Assembly: GCA_034419075.1 (NCBI GenBank)
Contig: DAOULR010000025.1
Span: 13,452 to 77,451, forward strand
Source of the DNA: E44-bin88 sp034419075
Lineage (GTDB): Bacteria > Chloroflexota > Dehalococcoidia > Dehalococcoidales > BS750m-G39
Direction of reading: 5' to 3'
Length of the DNA stretch: 64,000 nt
Shown here piece after piece: positions 16,019 through 24,484 of this stretch. Numbering within the stretch: the first letter of the stretch is position 1; every line of letters begins with the position of its first letter. The position numbers and the translations under genes are program-made. The notes under the pieces were generated by a model. The model searched no databases, was not told where the DNA came from, and worked only from the letters and a program-made list of their open reading frames with translations.

Positions 16019-16631
16019 AGATATCCCCCTCAACCCCACCCCCAAACCGCTGCTCATTGTCCTCTCCGGCCCTTCCGGAGCGGGCAAAGACGCCGTCCTG
16101 AACCAGATGAAGGCGGCGGGCTACCCCGCCAAGTTTATCACCACCGCCACCACCCGACCCCGCCGCGCCGACGAAGAAGATAATATCGCCTATAAATTCG
16201 TCTCCGAAAAAGACTTCCAGAAGATGCTGAAGAACAAGGAGCTTTTGGAGTACGCCAATGTCTACGGAAACTGGTACGGCGTGCCCAGAGAGCCGATTAA
16301 AAAAGCCCTGGCGGCGGGGGAAGATACCATCGTCAAGGTGGATGTGCAGGGGGCGGCTACGCTAAAGAAAATCCTGCCCGAGGCGGTCTTTATCTTCCTC
16401 ACCTCACCGACAGCAGATGAGCTGGAGACCAGGCTGCGGGAACGCCAGACCGAATCCGATTTCGACTGCGACCTGCGCCTGAAGACCGCCGCCGAAGAGA
16501 TGAAGCAGTTGCACCTCTTTGACTATATTGTCTACAACGAACGAAATGAAATAGAGCGGGCGGCATCAGCCATCGCCGCCATCATCACCGCTGAGAAGTG
16601 CCGCCGCATCCCACGGGAAGTCAGCCTCTAA
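15999..16631 (+). CDS. gmk: Guanylate kinase
   Basis: 210 residues. Phosphorylates GMP to GDP with ATP. The P-loop GPSGAGKDAVL, the GMP-binding stretch TTRPRRADEED and the middle DVQGAATLKKILPEAVFIFL are standard for the family. One oddity is Asp in place of the usual Ser/Thr after the P-loop lysine (GKD rather than GKS/T). I start at the ATG at 15999; a longer frame from 15942 would overlap remA further and adds an unrelated stretch. It is translationally close-coupled to remA. Confidence 0.94.
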   Translation: MKKTNPKDIPLNPTPKPLLIVLSGPSGAGKDAVLNQMKAAGYPAKFITTATTRPRRADEEDNIAYKFVSEKDFQKMLKNKELLEYANVYGNWYGVPREPIKKALAAGEDTIVKVDVQGAATLKKILPEAVFIFLTSPTADELETRLRERQTESDFDCDLRLKTAAEEMKQLHLFDYIVYNERNEIERAASAIAAIITAEKCRRIPREVSL

Positions 16632-16635
16632 GCAA

Positions 16636-17637
16636 CTAGACTATCATCTTCAGCAGCCAGGCGAAGAGATAGCCCAACCCCCCGCAGATGGGAAAGGTCA
16701 GTATCCAGGCGGCGACAATATTGCCCGCTATCCCCCAGCGCACCGCCGAAAACCTCTTGGTAGCTCCTATGCCCATAATGGCGGCGCTGGCGCAGTGGGT
16801 GGTGCTCACCGGAATACCCACCAGCGAGGCTCCCTCGATAACCGCCGCCGCCGAGAGGTTGGCGGCAAAGGCGTGAACCGGCTGCAGGTCGGTAACCTTC
16901 ATCCCCAGTGTCTTGATGACCCGCCAGCCGCCGACAGCCGTCCCCAAGCTTATGGATAAAGCCGACAGGGCGATTACCCAAAAGGGGATGCTATCCCAGA
17001 GAGCGGCGTTGCCGGTATAGATGACCAGCGCCATGGTGATAACGCCGATGGGCATCTGGCCGTCGTTCTTGCCGTGGCTGTAGGATAAAAAGGCGGTGGT
17101 CAGCCACTGCAGACGGCTGAAAATAATCCTCATAAAGGCGGGGGCGCTCTGCCGGAAGACCCAGAAGAGGACGACCATGACGGCGAAGCCGCCGACGAAA
17201 CCGAGGACGGGAGCCGCCACCACCGACGACAGCACCCGCCCCATAACGCCCCATTGTATGGCATCCACGCCCACCGTGGCGGCTCCAGCGGCGGCCAGCC
17301 CGCTGACGAAGCCGTGGGTTATGCTGACCGGCAGACCCAGGTAGGTGGCTACACCCCCCCAAATAATAACCGCCGCCAGGGCGGCAATCACCGTCACGTA
17401 GGATATCGCATCCGGGATTAGAATTCCTTTGCCGATGGTGCGCGCCACTGCCAGACCGGTGGCGGCGCCGGCAAAATTGAAGCAGGCGGCCAGTATGACC
17501 GCGTTGCGGGGGGAAATAGAACGGGAGCCGACCGAAGCCCCGATGGCGTTAGCGGCGTCGTTGAAGCCGTTGACCAGACCGAAGCCAACGGCAAAGACGA
17601 CAATAATTATCAGGTAACCGAGGGCAAAATCAGGCAT
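16636..17637 (-). CDS. pit: Inorganic phosphate transporter, PiT family
   Basis: 333 residues and about ten membrane helices. The N-terminal GLVNGFNDAANAIG and the C-terminal repeat-half equivalent (GIPVSTTHCASAAIMG) are the duplicated signature of PiT carriers, which move phosphate with protons or sodium, or metal-phosphate complexes. It overlaps by 8 bases the upstream gene for a PhoU-like protein, the usual partner of PiT. Both are driven by the promoter at 18355-18383. Confidence 0.93.
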   Translation of the reverse strand: MPDFALGYLIIIVVFAVGFGLVNGFNDAANAIGASVGSRSISPRNAVILAACFNFAGAATGLAVARTIGKGILIPDAISYVTVIAALAAVIIWGGVATYLGLPVSITHGFVSGLAAAGAATVGVDAIQWGVMGRVLSSVVAAPVLGFVGGFAVMVVLFWVFRQSAPAFMRIIFSRLQWLTTAFLSYSHGKNDGQMPIGVITMALVIYTGNAALWDSIPFWVIALSALSISLGTAVGGWRVIKTLGMKVTDLQPVHAFAANLSAAAVIEGASLVGIPVSTTHCASAAIMGIGATKRFSAVRWGIAGNIVAAWILTFPICGGLGYLFAWLLKMIV

Positions 17638-18256
17638 GCTTGAGGGCTACCCCTTCAAGGACGTTAGCTACATCCTCGCAACGGTCGGTGGCGCTTTCCA
17701 TATGAGCATAAATCTCGCGCCACTTGATAACATTAGCTATATCGGAGGAATCGGAGAAGAGCTCAGCCATCGCCGAGCGGTAGACCCTGTCGGCGACGTT
17801 TTCCAATCGGTTAATCTCGACACAGCGTTTGAGCACCTGGCTCAGGACGATGTGCTTCCTGAGCTGAGGTACTACCCTCTCTACCTCTTCCGCCGCCTGG
17901 ACGATAATATCGGCCAGCTCCCTGGCCCGGGGGCCGGGGCGGTCTACTTTGTAGAGGAGCATGGAGTCCGCCGCCGCATGAATAAAGTCGATGATGTCGT
18001 CCAGGGAATGAGCCAGCTGGACAATATCCTCCCGGTCGAAGGGGGTGACGAAGGTGCGGTGCACCCGCGCCATAATGCTGTGGGTGATGGTATCCCCCTG
18101 GTGCTCAAGCTCGGTTATCTCAGCGACACTGCCCTCGACATTTTTCCAGTTATCGACCATTTCCTTGAGTCGATGCGCCGCTTCAACCACGTTCTGTGCG
18201 CTCGCCTGGAAGAGGTCGAAAAACTTTTCCTCACGGGGAATAAAGGGGAACTTCAC
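17630..18256 (-). CDS. PhoU-like DUF47 protein, partner of the phosphate transporter
   Basis: 208 residues, mostly helical. The motif FDREDIVQLAHSLDDIIDFI and the N-terminal FIPREEKFFDLF identify the DUF47 (PhoU-like) family commonly encoded with PiT transporters, thought to control phosphate flux. The start is set at GTG 18256, because AGGAGGT lies 8 bases before it; a frame open further upstream to 18331 has no ribosome site. The gene overlaps pit by 8 bases, implying coupled translation. Confidence 0.9.
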   Translation of the reverse strand: MKFPFIPREEKFFDLFQASAQNVVEAAHRLKEMVDNWKNVEGSVAEITELEHQGDTITHSIMARVHRTFVTPFDREDIVQLAHSLDDIIDFIHAAADSMLLYKVDRPGPRARELADIIVQAAEEVERVVPQLRKHIVLSQVLKRCVEINRLENVADRVYRSAMAELFSDSSDIANVIKWREIYAHMESATDRCEDVANVLEGVALKHA

Positions 18257-18354
18257 GCCCGATACCTCCTTTGCCCATCGCGGGCATACGGAATAAACGT
18301 CCTTGGGAAACCAGGGGTACAACGGAGACAATTAGTCAACATGGTTCCACCGTG

Positions 18355-18383
18355 AGTTTAGTTGAGGGTCAAATAATTGTCAA
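18355..18383 (-). promoter_or_regulatory. Promoter of the DUF47-pit operon
   Basis: Minus-strand TTGACA, 17 bases, TAAACT. The same two hexamers and spacing occur in the opposite direction at 18397-18425, so the two operons share one short control region. Confidence 0.65.
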
Positions 18384-18396
18384 GAGATAGAGGTTA

Positions 18397-18425
18397 TTGA
18401 CAGACAGTGTTTTGAGGCATAAACT
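18397..18425 (+). promoter_or_regulatory. Promoter of the APC transporter gene
   Basis: TTGACA, 17 bases, TAAACT, predicting a leader of about 45 bases before the ATG at 18478. Only 13 bases separate its -35 box from that of the divergent promoter. Confidence 0.65.
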
Positions 18426-18477
18426 TACCAAAGCCCGCGGATTTTTAAGGTAGTGTTAAAATCGGTTAAACCTTACA

Positions 18478-19938
18478 ATGCAAGATAACTACCGACCCAA
18501 ACCCGGGGACAGGATTTTCCGTCCCCGCCGCATCAAACGTGATAGACTGAGAAGGGTGCTGGGCATCCCTGCCCTTTTCAGCGCCGGCTACGGCAACGTC
18601 GGCTCATCCATTTATTACGCCTTAGGGATAGTGGCCGTGGTCGCGCTGGGAGCAACCCCCGTTGCGCTGGGCATCGCCGGTATCCTGTTTATTTTCACCG
18701 CCCTGACCTATGCCGAGGGCACCGCCATGCTGCCCGAAGCCGGCGGGTCGGCCAGCTTTGCCCGCCACGGCTTTAACGATATGACCGGCTTTATCGCCGG
18801 CTGGGCGCTGATGCTGAGCTATATCGTCACCATCTCCATCTCCGCCTATACCATCCCACCCTACCTCGGCTTTTTCTTCGAGCCCTTTAAAGCCTCCCCC
18901 CTGCTGGGCACCGCCACCTCTATAGGCATCGTCTTTTTCCTGATGATGATAAACGTCATCGGCATCAAGGAGACCTCGTGGGTTAACATCAGCGCCGCCA
19001 TACTGGATATAACCACCCAGGTGGCGCTGGTGGTTATCGGCTTTATATTTCTCTTCGACCCGGTGGTGCTCTTTCACCGCATGATTGATAACTGGCCCAG
19101 CGCCGGGAACCTGGTCTTCGGCATCGCCCTGGCTTCAATTGCCTATACCGGCATTGAAACCATGTCCCAGATGGCGGAGGAGACGCGTAAGCCGGAGAGG
19201 AAGGTGCCGCGGGCGCTGGTCATGATGATTGTGGCTGTGCTGGTTATCTTCGCCGGCATTTCGCTGGTATCGCTCTCAGCGATGACCCCACAGGAGCTGG
19301 CTACCAACTGGGCCCGCGACCCGGTGGCGGGCATCGCCGCCAATATCCCCATAACCCTGATATCCGAAGTGCTCAAACCGCTCATCGCCATCCTGGCCGG
19401 CTCCATCCTGCTCATCGCCACCAACGCGGGGCTTATCGGCATCTCACGGCTGGCCTTCTCCCTGGGCACCCACAAGCTGCAGCCCTCCGCCCTGAGCAAG
19501 GTGCATCCCCGCTTTAAGACGCCCTATATTTCCATAATCCTGTTCAGCCTGATAGCCATGGTTATCTTGATTCCGGGTTTCTTTGGCGGCCAGGTCTTCG
19601 AAAATATGGGGGCATTGTATGCCTTCGGCTCGCTGCTGGCCTTCATGTTCGCCCATGCTTCCATCCTCCGCATGAGAGTCAGCAAGCCAGATATGGAACG
19701 TCCCTTTAAGCTGGGCTGGAACATCAGAATCTTCGGCTGGGAACTGCCCATTACGGCTATCATCGGCCTGGTCTCCACCTTCGGGATATGGGTTATCATC
19801 TTGATTACCCAGCCCTATAGCCGCTGGGTAGGCTTAATCTGGATGGCGGTTGGGCTGGTTGTTTACTGCCTCTATCGCTGGAAATCGCATTTGCCCCTGA
19901 CCCATCCGCCTAAAGAACCAGAGGAGGGGGGATTGTAG
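18478..19938 (+). CDS. APC-family amino acid / cation permease
   Basis: 486 residues with about twelve membrane helices. The first helix has SAGYGNVGSSIYYALG, the unwound substrate-binding segment of the amino acid-polyamine-organocation superfamily; YTGIETMSQMAEETRKPERKVPRAL is the typical helix 6-7 region. By itself this reads as an amino acid permease. The following genes encode UspA and two TrkA-type nucleotide-binding proteins, which more often serve potassium systems, so a potassium (KimA-like) or TrkA-gated role is also possible. The start has no clear ribosome site. Confidence 0.85.
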   Translation: MQDNYRPKPGDRIFRPRRIKRDRLRRVLGIPALFSAGYGNVGSSIYYALGIVAVVALGATPVALGIAGILFIFTALTYAEGTAMLPEAGGSASFARHGFNDMTGFIAGWALMLSYIVTISISAYTIPPYLGFFFEPFKASPLLGTATSIGIVFFLMMINVIGIKETSWVNISAAILDITTQVALVVIGFIFLFDPVVLFHRMIDNWPSAGNLVFGIALASIAYTGIETMSQMAEETRKPERKVPRALVMMIVAVLVIFAGISLVSLSAMTPQELATNWARDPVAGIAANIPITLISEVLKPLIAILAGSILLIATNAGLIGISRLAFSLGTHKLQPSALSKVHPRFKTPYISIILFSLIAMVILIPGFFGGQVFENMGALYAFGSLLAFMFAHASILRMRVSKPDMERPFKLGWNIRIFGWELPITAIIGLVSTFGIWVIILITQPYSRWVGLIWMAVGLVVYCLYRWKSHLPLTHPPKEPEEGGL

Positions 19939-19961
19939 AGTCGCCTGCGGGAGATTATAAT
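19933..19961 (+). promoter_or_regulatory. Internal promoter before the usp gene
   Basis: TTGTAG, 17 bases, TATAAT, overlapping the last codons of the APC gene and 36 bases before the usp start. Confidence 0.5.
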
Positions 19962-19997
19962 ACGGTTACTCCATAACCTTGGCGATAATAAAATAAG

Positions 19998-20423
19998 ATG
20001 GAGTTCAGCAAGATTCTGGTGCCGGTGACGGGCACCACGGCCGACGACGAGGTAATAAAGCTGGCCTGCCAGCTAGCCAAGCAGAGCAAGGCCAAGATGT
20101 GGGTGGTCTACGTGATTACGGTGAAGCGTACGCTGCCGCTGGACGCCGAGCTCACGCCCGACATCAAGAAGGCCGAGAGCATACTGGACCACATCGCTAC
20201 CGTAGCCGAGGATGAGGGCTACGAGGTGGAGACCGACCTGCTCCAGTCCCGCGAGGCGGGACCGACCATCGTCGACGAAGCCAGGGAAAGGGAGGCTGAT
20301 TTAATCCTGATGGGGGTGGTCTACAAGCGGATTTTCGGGCAGTTCAGCCTGGGCAGCGTGGTGCCCTATGTCTTGCAGAACGCGCCCTGTGAGGTTATAC
20401 TCTATCATCAGTACACTCCCTAG
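19998..20423 (+). CDS. Universal stress protein, UspA family
   Basis: 141 residues with the alpha/beta Usp fold: FSKILVPVTGTTADDEVIKLA at the start and LILMGVVYKRIFGQFSLGSV before the last strand. The ATP-binding pattern Gx2Gx9G(S/T) is altered: the second glycine is replaced by Tyr in GVVY, while FSLGSV is kept, so nucleotide binding is uncertain. It sits between a transporter and two TrkA genes, as Usp domains that regulate membrane transporters often do. There is no obvious ribosome site. Confidence 0.85.
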   Translation: MEFSKILVPVTGTTADDEVIKLACQLAKQSKAKMWVVYVITVKRTLPLDAELTPDIKKAESILDHIATVAEDEGYEVETDLLQSREAGPTIVDEAREREADLILMGVVYKRIFGQFSLGSVVPYVLQNAPCEVILYHQYTP

Positions 20424-20435
20424 ACGAGTGAGGTT

Positions 20436-20855
20436 ATGAAAGTAGTAATTATGGGCTGTGGCCGGGTGGGGGGGAGGCTGGCGGGACTATTGGATAAAGA
20501 GAGACACGAGGTTACCATCCTCGACCTCAATGACTACAGCTTCCGCCGACTGCCACCGGAATTTAAGGGCACCGCCCTAGTGGGCAACGGCACTGATGAG
20601 GACGCACTCAAAAAAGCGGGCATCGAGCAAGCCGACGCCTTTATCGCCCTGACCCAGGGGGACAACCGCAACATTATGGCCTGCCAGATTGCCAAGCACA
20701 TCTTCAACGTGCCTCGGGTGCTCTGCCGCACCTACGACCCGCTGCGACAGGAGCTTTTCGGCTCACTGGGTATTGAGTCCTTCAGCCCGACCACCATATT
20801 CGCCCAGATGGTAAAGGAGAAGCTGCTCAAGGAAAAACCGCGGGAGACTAGCTAA
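20436..20855 (+). CDS. TrkA-N (RCK) domain protein, short
   Basis: 139 residues consisting of one Rossmann RCK domain: MGCGRVGGRLAGLL is the NAD-binding glycine loop and GNGTDEDALKKAGI the ligand region. It lacks the C-terminal TrkA-C domain that its neighbour has. Its stop overlaps the next start by one base (TAATG), so the two should be made together and may form a mixed ring, as KtrA/TrkA proteins do, gating a potassium or other transporter. Confidence 0.9.
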   Translation: MKVVIMGCGRVGGRLAGLLDKERHEVTILDLNDYSFRRLPPEFKGTALVGNGTDEDALKKAGIEQADAFIALTQGDNRNIMACQIAKHIFNVPRVLCRTYDPLRQELFGSLGIESFSPTTIFAQMVKEKLLKEKPRETS

Positions 20856-21517
20856 TGTATATCATTATTATCGGCGGAGGGCAGGTGGGTTATTATCTAG
20901 CCAAGGCGCTGCTGGCCGAGGGGCACGAGCTGCTGGTGCTGGAAAAGGACGCCGCCCGGACCGCCTTTATCTGTAACGACCTGGGCAGTGTTGCCGTCCG
21001 CGGCGACGGCTGCGAGATGGCCACGCTGGAAGAGGCTGGGGCGGGGCGGGCTGACATGTTCGTCGCCGTTACTGGGGATGACGAAGATAACCTGGTTTCC
21101 TGCCAGGCCGCCAAGCATAAATTCAACGTACCCCGCACCGTGGCCCGCGTCAACAACCCCAAGAACGAGACCATCTTCAAGAAGATGGGCATCGACGTTA
21201 CTATCAGCAGCACCCAGAAAATCATGGAGAGCATAGAGGAAGAGGTGCCCACCCACCCCATAACGCACCTACTGGACATACAGGAGCAGGGGCTGGAGAT
21301 GGTGGAGATAAAGGTCCCACCCCACGCCACCACCATCGGCAAGACGGTGAAGGAGCTGCGGTTGCCAGCGGGGAATACGCTGTTGCTGGTTATTCGCGGC
21401 CAGCAGAAGCCTTTCGCCCCCGACGAAGACACCGTCCTCGAAGCCGAAGATGAGATTGTAGCCATCACTACCCTCGAGACGGAAGAGGCGCTGGGGACCG
21501 CCCTCAGAGGTTCCTAA
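20855..21517 (+). CDS. trkA: TrkA-family regulator with TrkA-N and TrkA-C domains
   Basis: 220 residues. Residues 1-125 form an NAD-binding RCK domain (IIGGGQVGYYLAKALL), and residues about 140-215 a TrkA-C ligand-binding domain (VPPHATTIGKTVKELRLP). Such proteins bind NAD(H), ATP or c-di-AMP and open or close a potassium transporter. No TrkH/KtrB-type channel is encoded nearby; the only membrane partner in the cluster is the APC permease. It is the last gene of the cluster, followed by a 43-base gap. Confidence 0.9.
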   Translation: MYIIIIGGGQVGYYLAKALLAEGHELLVLEKDAARTAFICNDLGSVAVRGDGCEMATLEEAGAGRADMFVAVTGDDEDNLVSCQAAKHKFNVPRTVARVNNPKNETIFKKMGIDVTISSTQKIMESIEEEVPTHPITHLLDIQEQGLEMVEIKVPPHATTIGKTVKELRLPAGNTLLLVIRGQQKPFAPDEDTVLEAEDEIVAITTLETEEALGTALRGS

Positions 21518-21560
21518 ACATTTAGTCATAACCGGTGAAGCTAACACCAGGAGGCTTCCC

Positions 21561-21926
21561 GTGACCGCAGGCACGAACCGATTCTGGGCGCTGATTACCC
21601 TGCTGCTGATAGCCGTTATCGTTATCGGTGGCACCATCGCCTGGCAGAAATACAGCCCCAACCAGCCCATCGAGATTACCCTGTCCGATGAACCCGACGC
21701 CACCGGTGAAATCAGCCAGCTAACCCCTCAGAAGATAGACATCAACCGCGCCGAAGCCTGGCTGTTGGAGGCGCTGCCTGGCATCGGGCCGAGCAAGGCG
21801 CAGGCTATCATAGATTACCGCGAACAGAACGGGGGCTTTGGCCATATCGCCGAGATAACCGAGGTCTCCGGCATCGGGGATGCCATCTACGAAGACATCA
21901 AGGACTTAATTACCGTAGGCGATTAA
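21561..21926 (+). CDS. comEA: ComEA-like helix-hairpin-helix DNA-binding protein
   Basis: 121 residues. One N-terminal membrane helix (about residues 8-28) is followed by a short linker and a double helix-hairpin-helix module: INRAEAWLLEALPGIGPSKA and GFGHIAEITEVSGIGDAIYE. ComEA holds incoming DNA at the outer face of the membrane during natural transformation. It starts at GTG 21561 with AGGAGG upstream, and comEC follows 16 bases later, the usual pairing. Confidence 0.93.
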   Translation: MTAGTNRFWALITLLLIAVIVIGGTIAWQKYSPNQPIEITLSDEPDATGEISQLTPQKIDINRAEAWLLEALPGIGPSKAQAIIDYREQNGGFGHIAEITEVSGIGDAIYEDIKDLITVGD

Positions 21927-21942
21927 CATCTAAGGAAGGCCG

Positions 21943-24399
21943 TTGGCGCTTATATACCTTAGCGGTGCCTTTGTGACGGGTATCTTTCTGGGGGCAAAGC
22001 TCACAGGGGCAGAATTTGATTTACCGCTGGTTTTCATCCTCATCGGGCTTATCCCCCTCCCCCTGCTCTTTTTCTTCCCCCATTGGCGCCGGCTGATAAT
22101 AATTGCCGCCGTCTGCCTCATCGCCTTTTTCGGTGGGGCGCTCTGTTACCAGGCTAGTTTGCCCCCTGACGACGAGAGCCACGTCAAGTTCTATAACGAC
22201 CAAGAAGTTGTAATCGAGGGGATGGTGAGCGCCGACCCCGAGGTCAGGGACAACGCCACCCACCTGCGATTTTCGGTGAGCCGTATAGACCCGGATGGCG
22301 AAGAAGGGTTGGAGGACTGGCGGGAGGTCTCGGGCGACGTTTTGTTGTTCGTGCCCCGCTATCCCGAATACGAATACGGCGACGTTCTGCAGGTATCTGG
22401 GAAGCTAGAGACGCCAAGCCAGGACGGTGAATTCGACTACAAGAACTACTTGGAAAACCAGGGCATCTACGCCACCATGCGCATCTACAGCTCCGAGGAT
22501 ATAAAACTCCTGGAAACGGGTCAGGGGATTAAGCCCCTAGAGTGGATTTATTCATTAAGGCATAGTATGGCCGATAGCATCGCCGAGGTCATGCCCGAAC
22601 CGCAGGCGGCGCTCACCCAGGGTATCCTGCTCGGCATCAGGTACAACATCCCCGACGACGTCAGGGGCGATTTCATCGCCACCGGTACCGCCCATCTGCT
22701 GGCTATCTCCGGGCTGCACCTGAGCATAATGGCCGGGATACTGCTCAGCATCGGCATCTGGCTCTTCGGCAAGAGGCGTTTTATCTACATCTGGCTGGCG
22801 CTGGGAATGATCTGGCTCTACGCCATCCTCACCGGATTTCACCCGCCGGTGGTGCGGGGGACGATTATGGCCAGCCTCTTTTTGAGCGCTGAGCTGCTGG
22901 GGCGGCAGCGCACCGCCATTACCTCGCTGGCCTTCGCTGCGGCGGTTATGGTAGGCATCGACCCCGAGATACTCTTCGACGCCGCCTTCCAGCTGAGCTT
23001 CCTAGCCATCGCTGGACTGATTTTCATCACCCCTCCCCTCCGCGAACTGGGCCGACGGACAGTCGGCGCCACGCTGGGGGAGAAGGGGTTAATAGTCTCT
23101 CTGGGCAACATTGTCAGCGACGGCTTCAGCGTGACCCTGGCCGCCACCATAGCCGTCTGGCCCTTGATTGCCTACTACTTCGGCGTCGTCTCCTTTGTGG
23201 GGCCGCTGGCTACTTTCTTAGCCCTGCCTGCGCTACCGTTTATCATCGTCATCGGGGCGGCGGCGGGGCTTATTGGGCTCTTCTTCGTGCCCCTCGCCCT
23301 AGGCATAGGCTGGATCGCCTGGCTCTTTAATTCCTACCTGCTCTTTATCGTGGGTGGCTTCGCCGCCCTGCCCATTTCCTCGGTGCAGGTTGGACAGTTA
23401 AGTCCCGCCTTTATCGCGGGCTATTATTGCGTTCTGGTTATTATCGTCGGGCTCGTCAGGGGACGGGGGTGGGCAGAGAGGGTCAAAGGCTGGCTGAAAG
23501 CAGCGGCGAGTCACTTTTACCGCCTGCCTTGGCGCTGGGTGGTGCCACCGCTTGTAATTCTGGCGGTATTGACTTCGGCGGCGGCTATCACCATGCCCGA
23601 CGACGAGCTCCATATAAGCTTCCTTGATGTCGGACAGGGCGACGCTATTCTGATTCAGCGGGGCAGCCAGCAGGTGCTCATCGACGGGGGGCCCAGCCCC
23701 CAAACGCTGGCGGTGGAACTGGGCGACCGCATGCCCTTCTGGGACCGTACCATAGAGCTGGTGGTGCTGACCCACCCCCAGGAAGACCACCTCAGCGGGC
23801 TGGTCGAGGTTCTGGAGCGCTACCTGGTGGAACAGGTGCTCTACCCCGACTTGGAGGCTCTGGCCGACTTCGAAGACCCGCTGTCTTTATACCAGAGATG
23901 GGAGAAGCTGATTGAGGAAAGGGACATCGCCAGCACCACCGCCCGGGCCGGTCAGGAGATTGATTTGGGGGAGGGGGTAACCATAGCCGTGCTCCACCCG
24001 CCCGCCATCCCGCTGGAGGGCACGGACTCCGATGTCAATAATAACAGCGCCGTGCTGCGCTTGAGGGCGGGGCGGGTAAGCTTTTTATTCACCGGGGATA
24101 TTGAATGGGAAGCCGAAGTCAGCCTTCTCGCTGGAGCAAGCGAGCTTGACTGCACCGTGCTTAAAGTAGCCCACCACGGCTCTAATAACTCCACCAGCGC
24201 CGAGTTCCTGGAGGCGGCCAGCCCTCAGGCAGCGGTTATCTCGGTGGGAGAGGGCAACACCTACGGCCACCCGCATGATGATGTCGTAGAGAGGCTGATA
24301 GAGGAGATAGGCGCCGAGAATATATTCCGCACCGACCAACAGGGCACTATAGAGTTCATCACCGACGGGGAGAGGCTGTGGGTGGTGACTGGCGAATGA
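21943..24399 (+). CDS. comEC: ComEC/Rec2 competence DNA channel
   Basis: 818 residues in the standard three parts: an N-terminal DUF4131-type soluble domain after two helices, a central competence domain with many membrane helices containing GTAHLLAISGLHLSIMAG, and a C-terminal MBL-fold domain with DVGQGDAILI and THPQEDHLSG. The MBL motif HxxEDH is intact, so a nuclease role that degrades one strand is possible. It starts at TTG 21943 after AAGGAAGG. With comEA it gives the inner-membrane DNA uptake step; the pilus genes are not in the window apart from one pilin-like gene at 62.4 kb. Confidence 0.95.
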   Translation: MALIYLSGAFVTGIFLGAKLTGAEFDLPLVFILIGLIPLPLLFFFPHWRRLIIIAAVCLIAFFGGALCYQASLPPDDESHVKFYNDQEVVIEGMVSADPEVRDNATHLRFSVSRIDPDGEEGLEDWREVSGDVLLFVPRYPEYEYGDVLQVSGKLETPSQDGEFDYKNYLENQGIYATMRIYSSEDIKLLETGQGIKPLEWIYSLRHSMADSIAEVMPEPQAALTQGILLGIRYNIPDDVRGDFIATGTAHLLAISGLHLSIMAGILLSIGIWLFGKRRFIYIWLALGMIWLYAILTGFHPPVVRGTIMASLFLSAELLGRQRTAITSLAFAAAVMVGIDPEILFDAAFQLSFLAIAGLIFITPPLRELGRRTVGATLGEKGLIVSLGNIVSDGFSVTLAATIAVWPLIAYYFGVVSFVGPLATFLALPALPFIIVIGAAAGLIGLFFVPLALGIGWIAWLFNSYLLFIVGGFAALPISSVQVGQLSPAFIAGYYCVLVIIVGLVRGRGWAERVKGWLKAAASHFYRLPWRWVVPPLVILAVLTSAAAITMPDDELHISFLDVGQGDAILIQRGSQQVLIDGGPSPQTLAVELGDRMPFWDRTIELVVLTHPQEDHLSGLVEVLERYLVEQVLYPDLEALADFEDPLSLYQRWEKLIEERDIASTTARAGQEIDLGEGVTIAVLHPPAIPLEGTDSDVNNNSAVLRLRAGRVSFLFTGDIEWEAEVSLLAGASELDCTVLKVAHHGSNNSTSAEFLEAASPQAAVISVGEGNTYGHPHDDVVERLIEEIGAENIFRTDQQGTIEFITDGERLWVVTGE

Positions 24400-24412
24400 C
24401 CCAAAAGCGGGA

Positions 24413-24441
24413 TTGCGGTGGCTAACAAAGCGTGTTAGAAT
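24413..24441 (+). promoter_or_regulatory. Promoter for the tandem lipoprotein genes
   Basis: TTGCGG, 17 bases, TAGAAT, about 43 bases before the ATG at 24485, which has AGGAGG as ribosome site. Confidence 0.5.
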
Positions 24442-24484
24442 ACGCCCAGTGTCGCAAGAAGCGCCAAGCTAACAGGAGGTTTTT

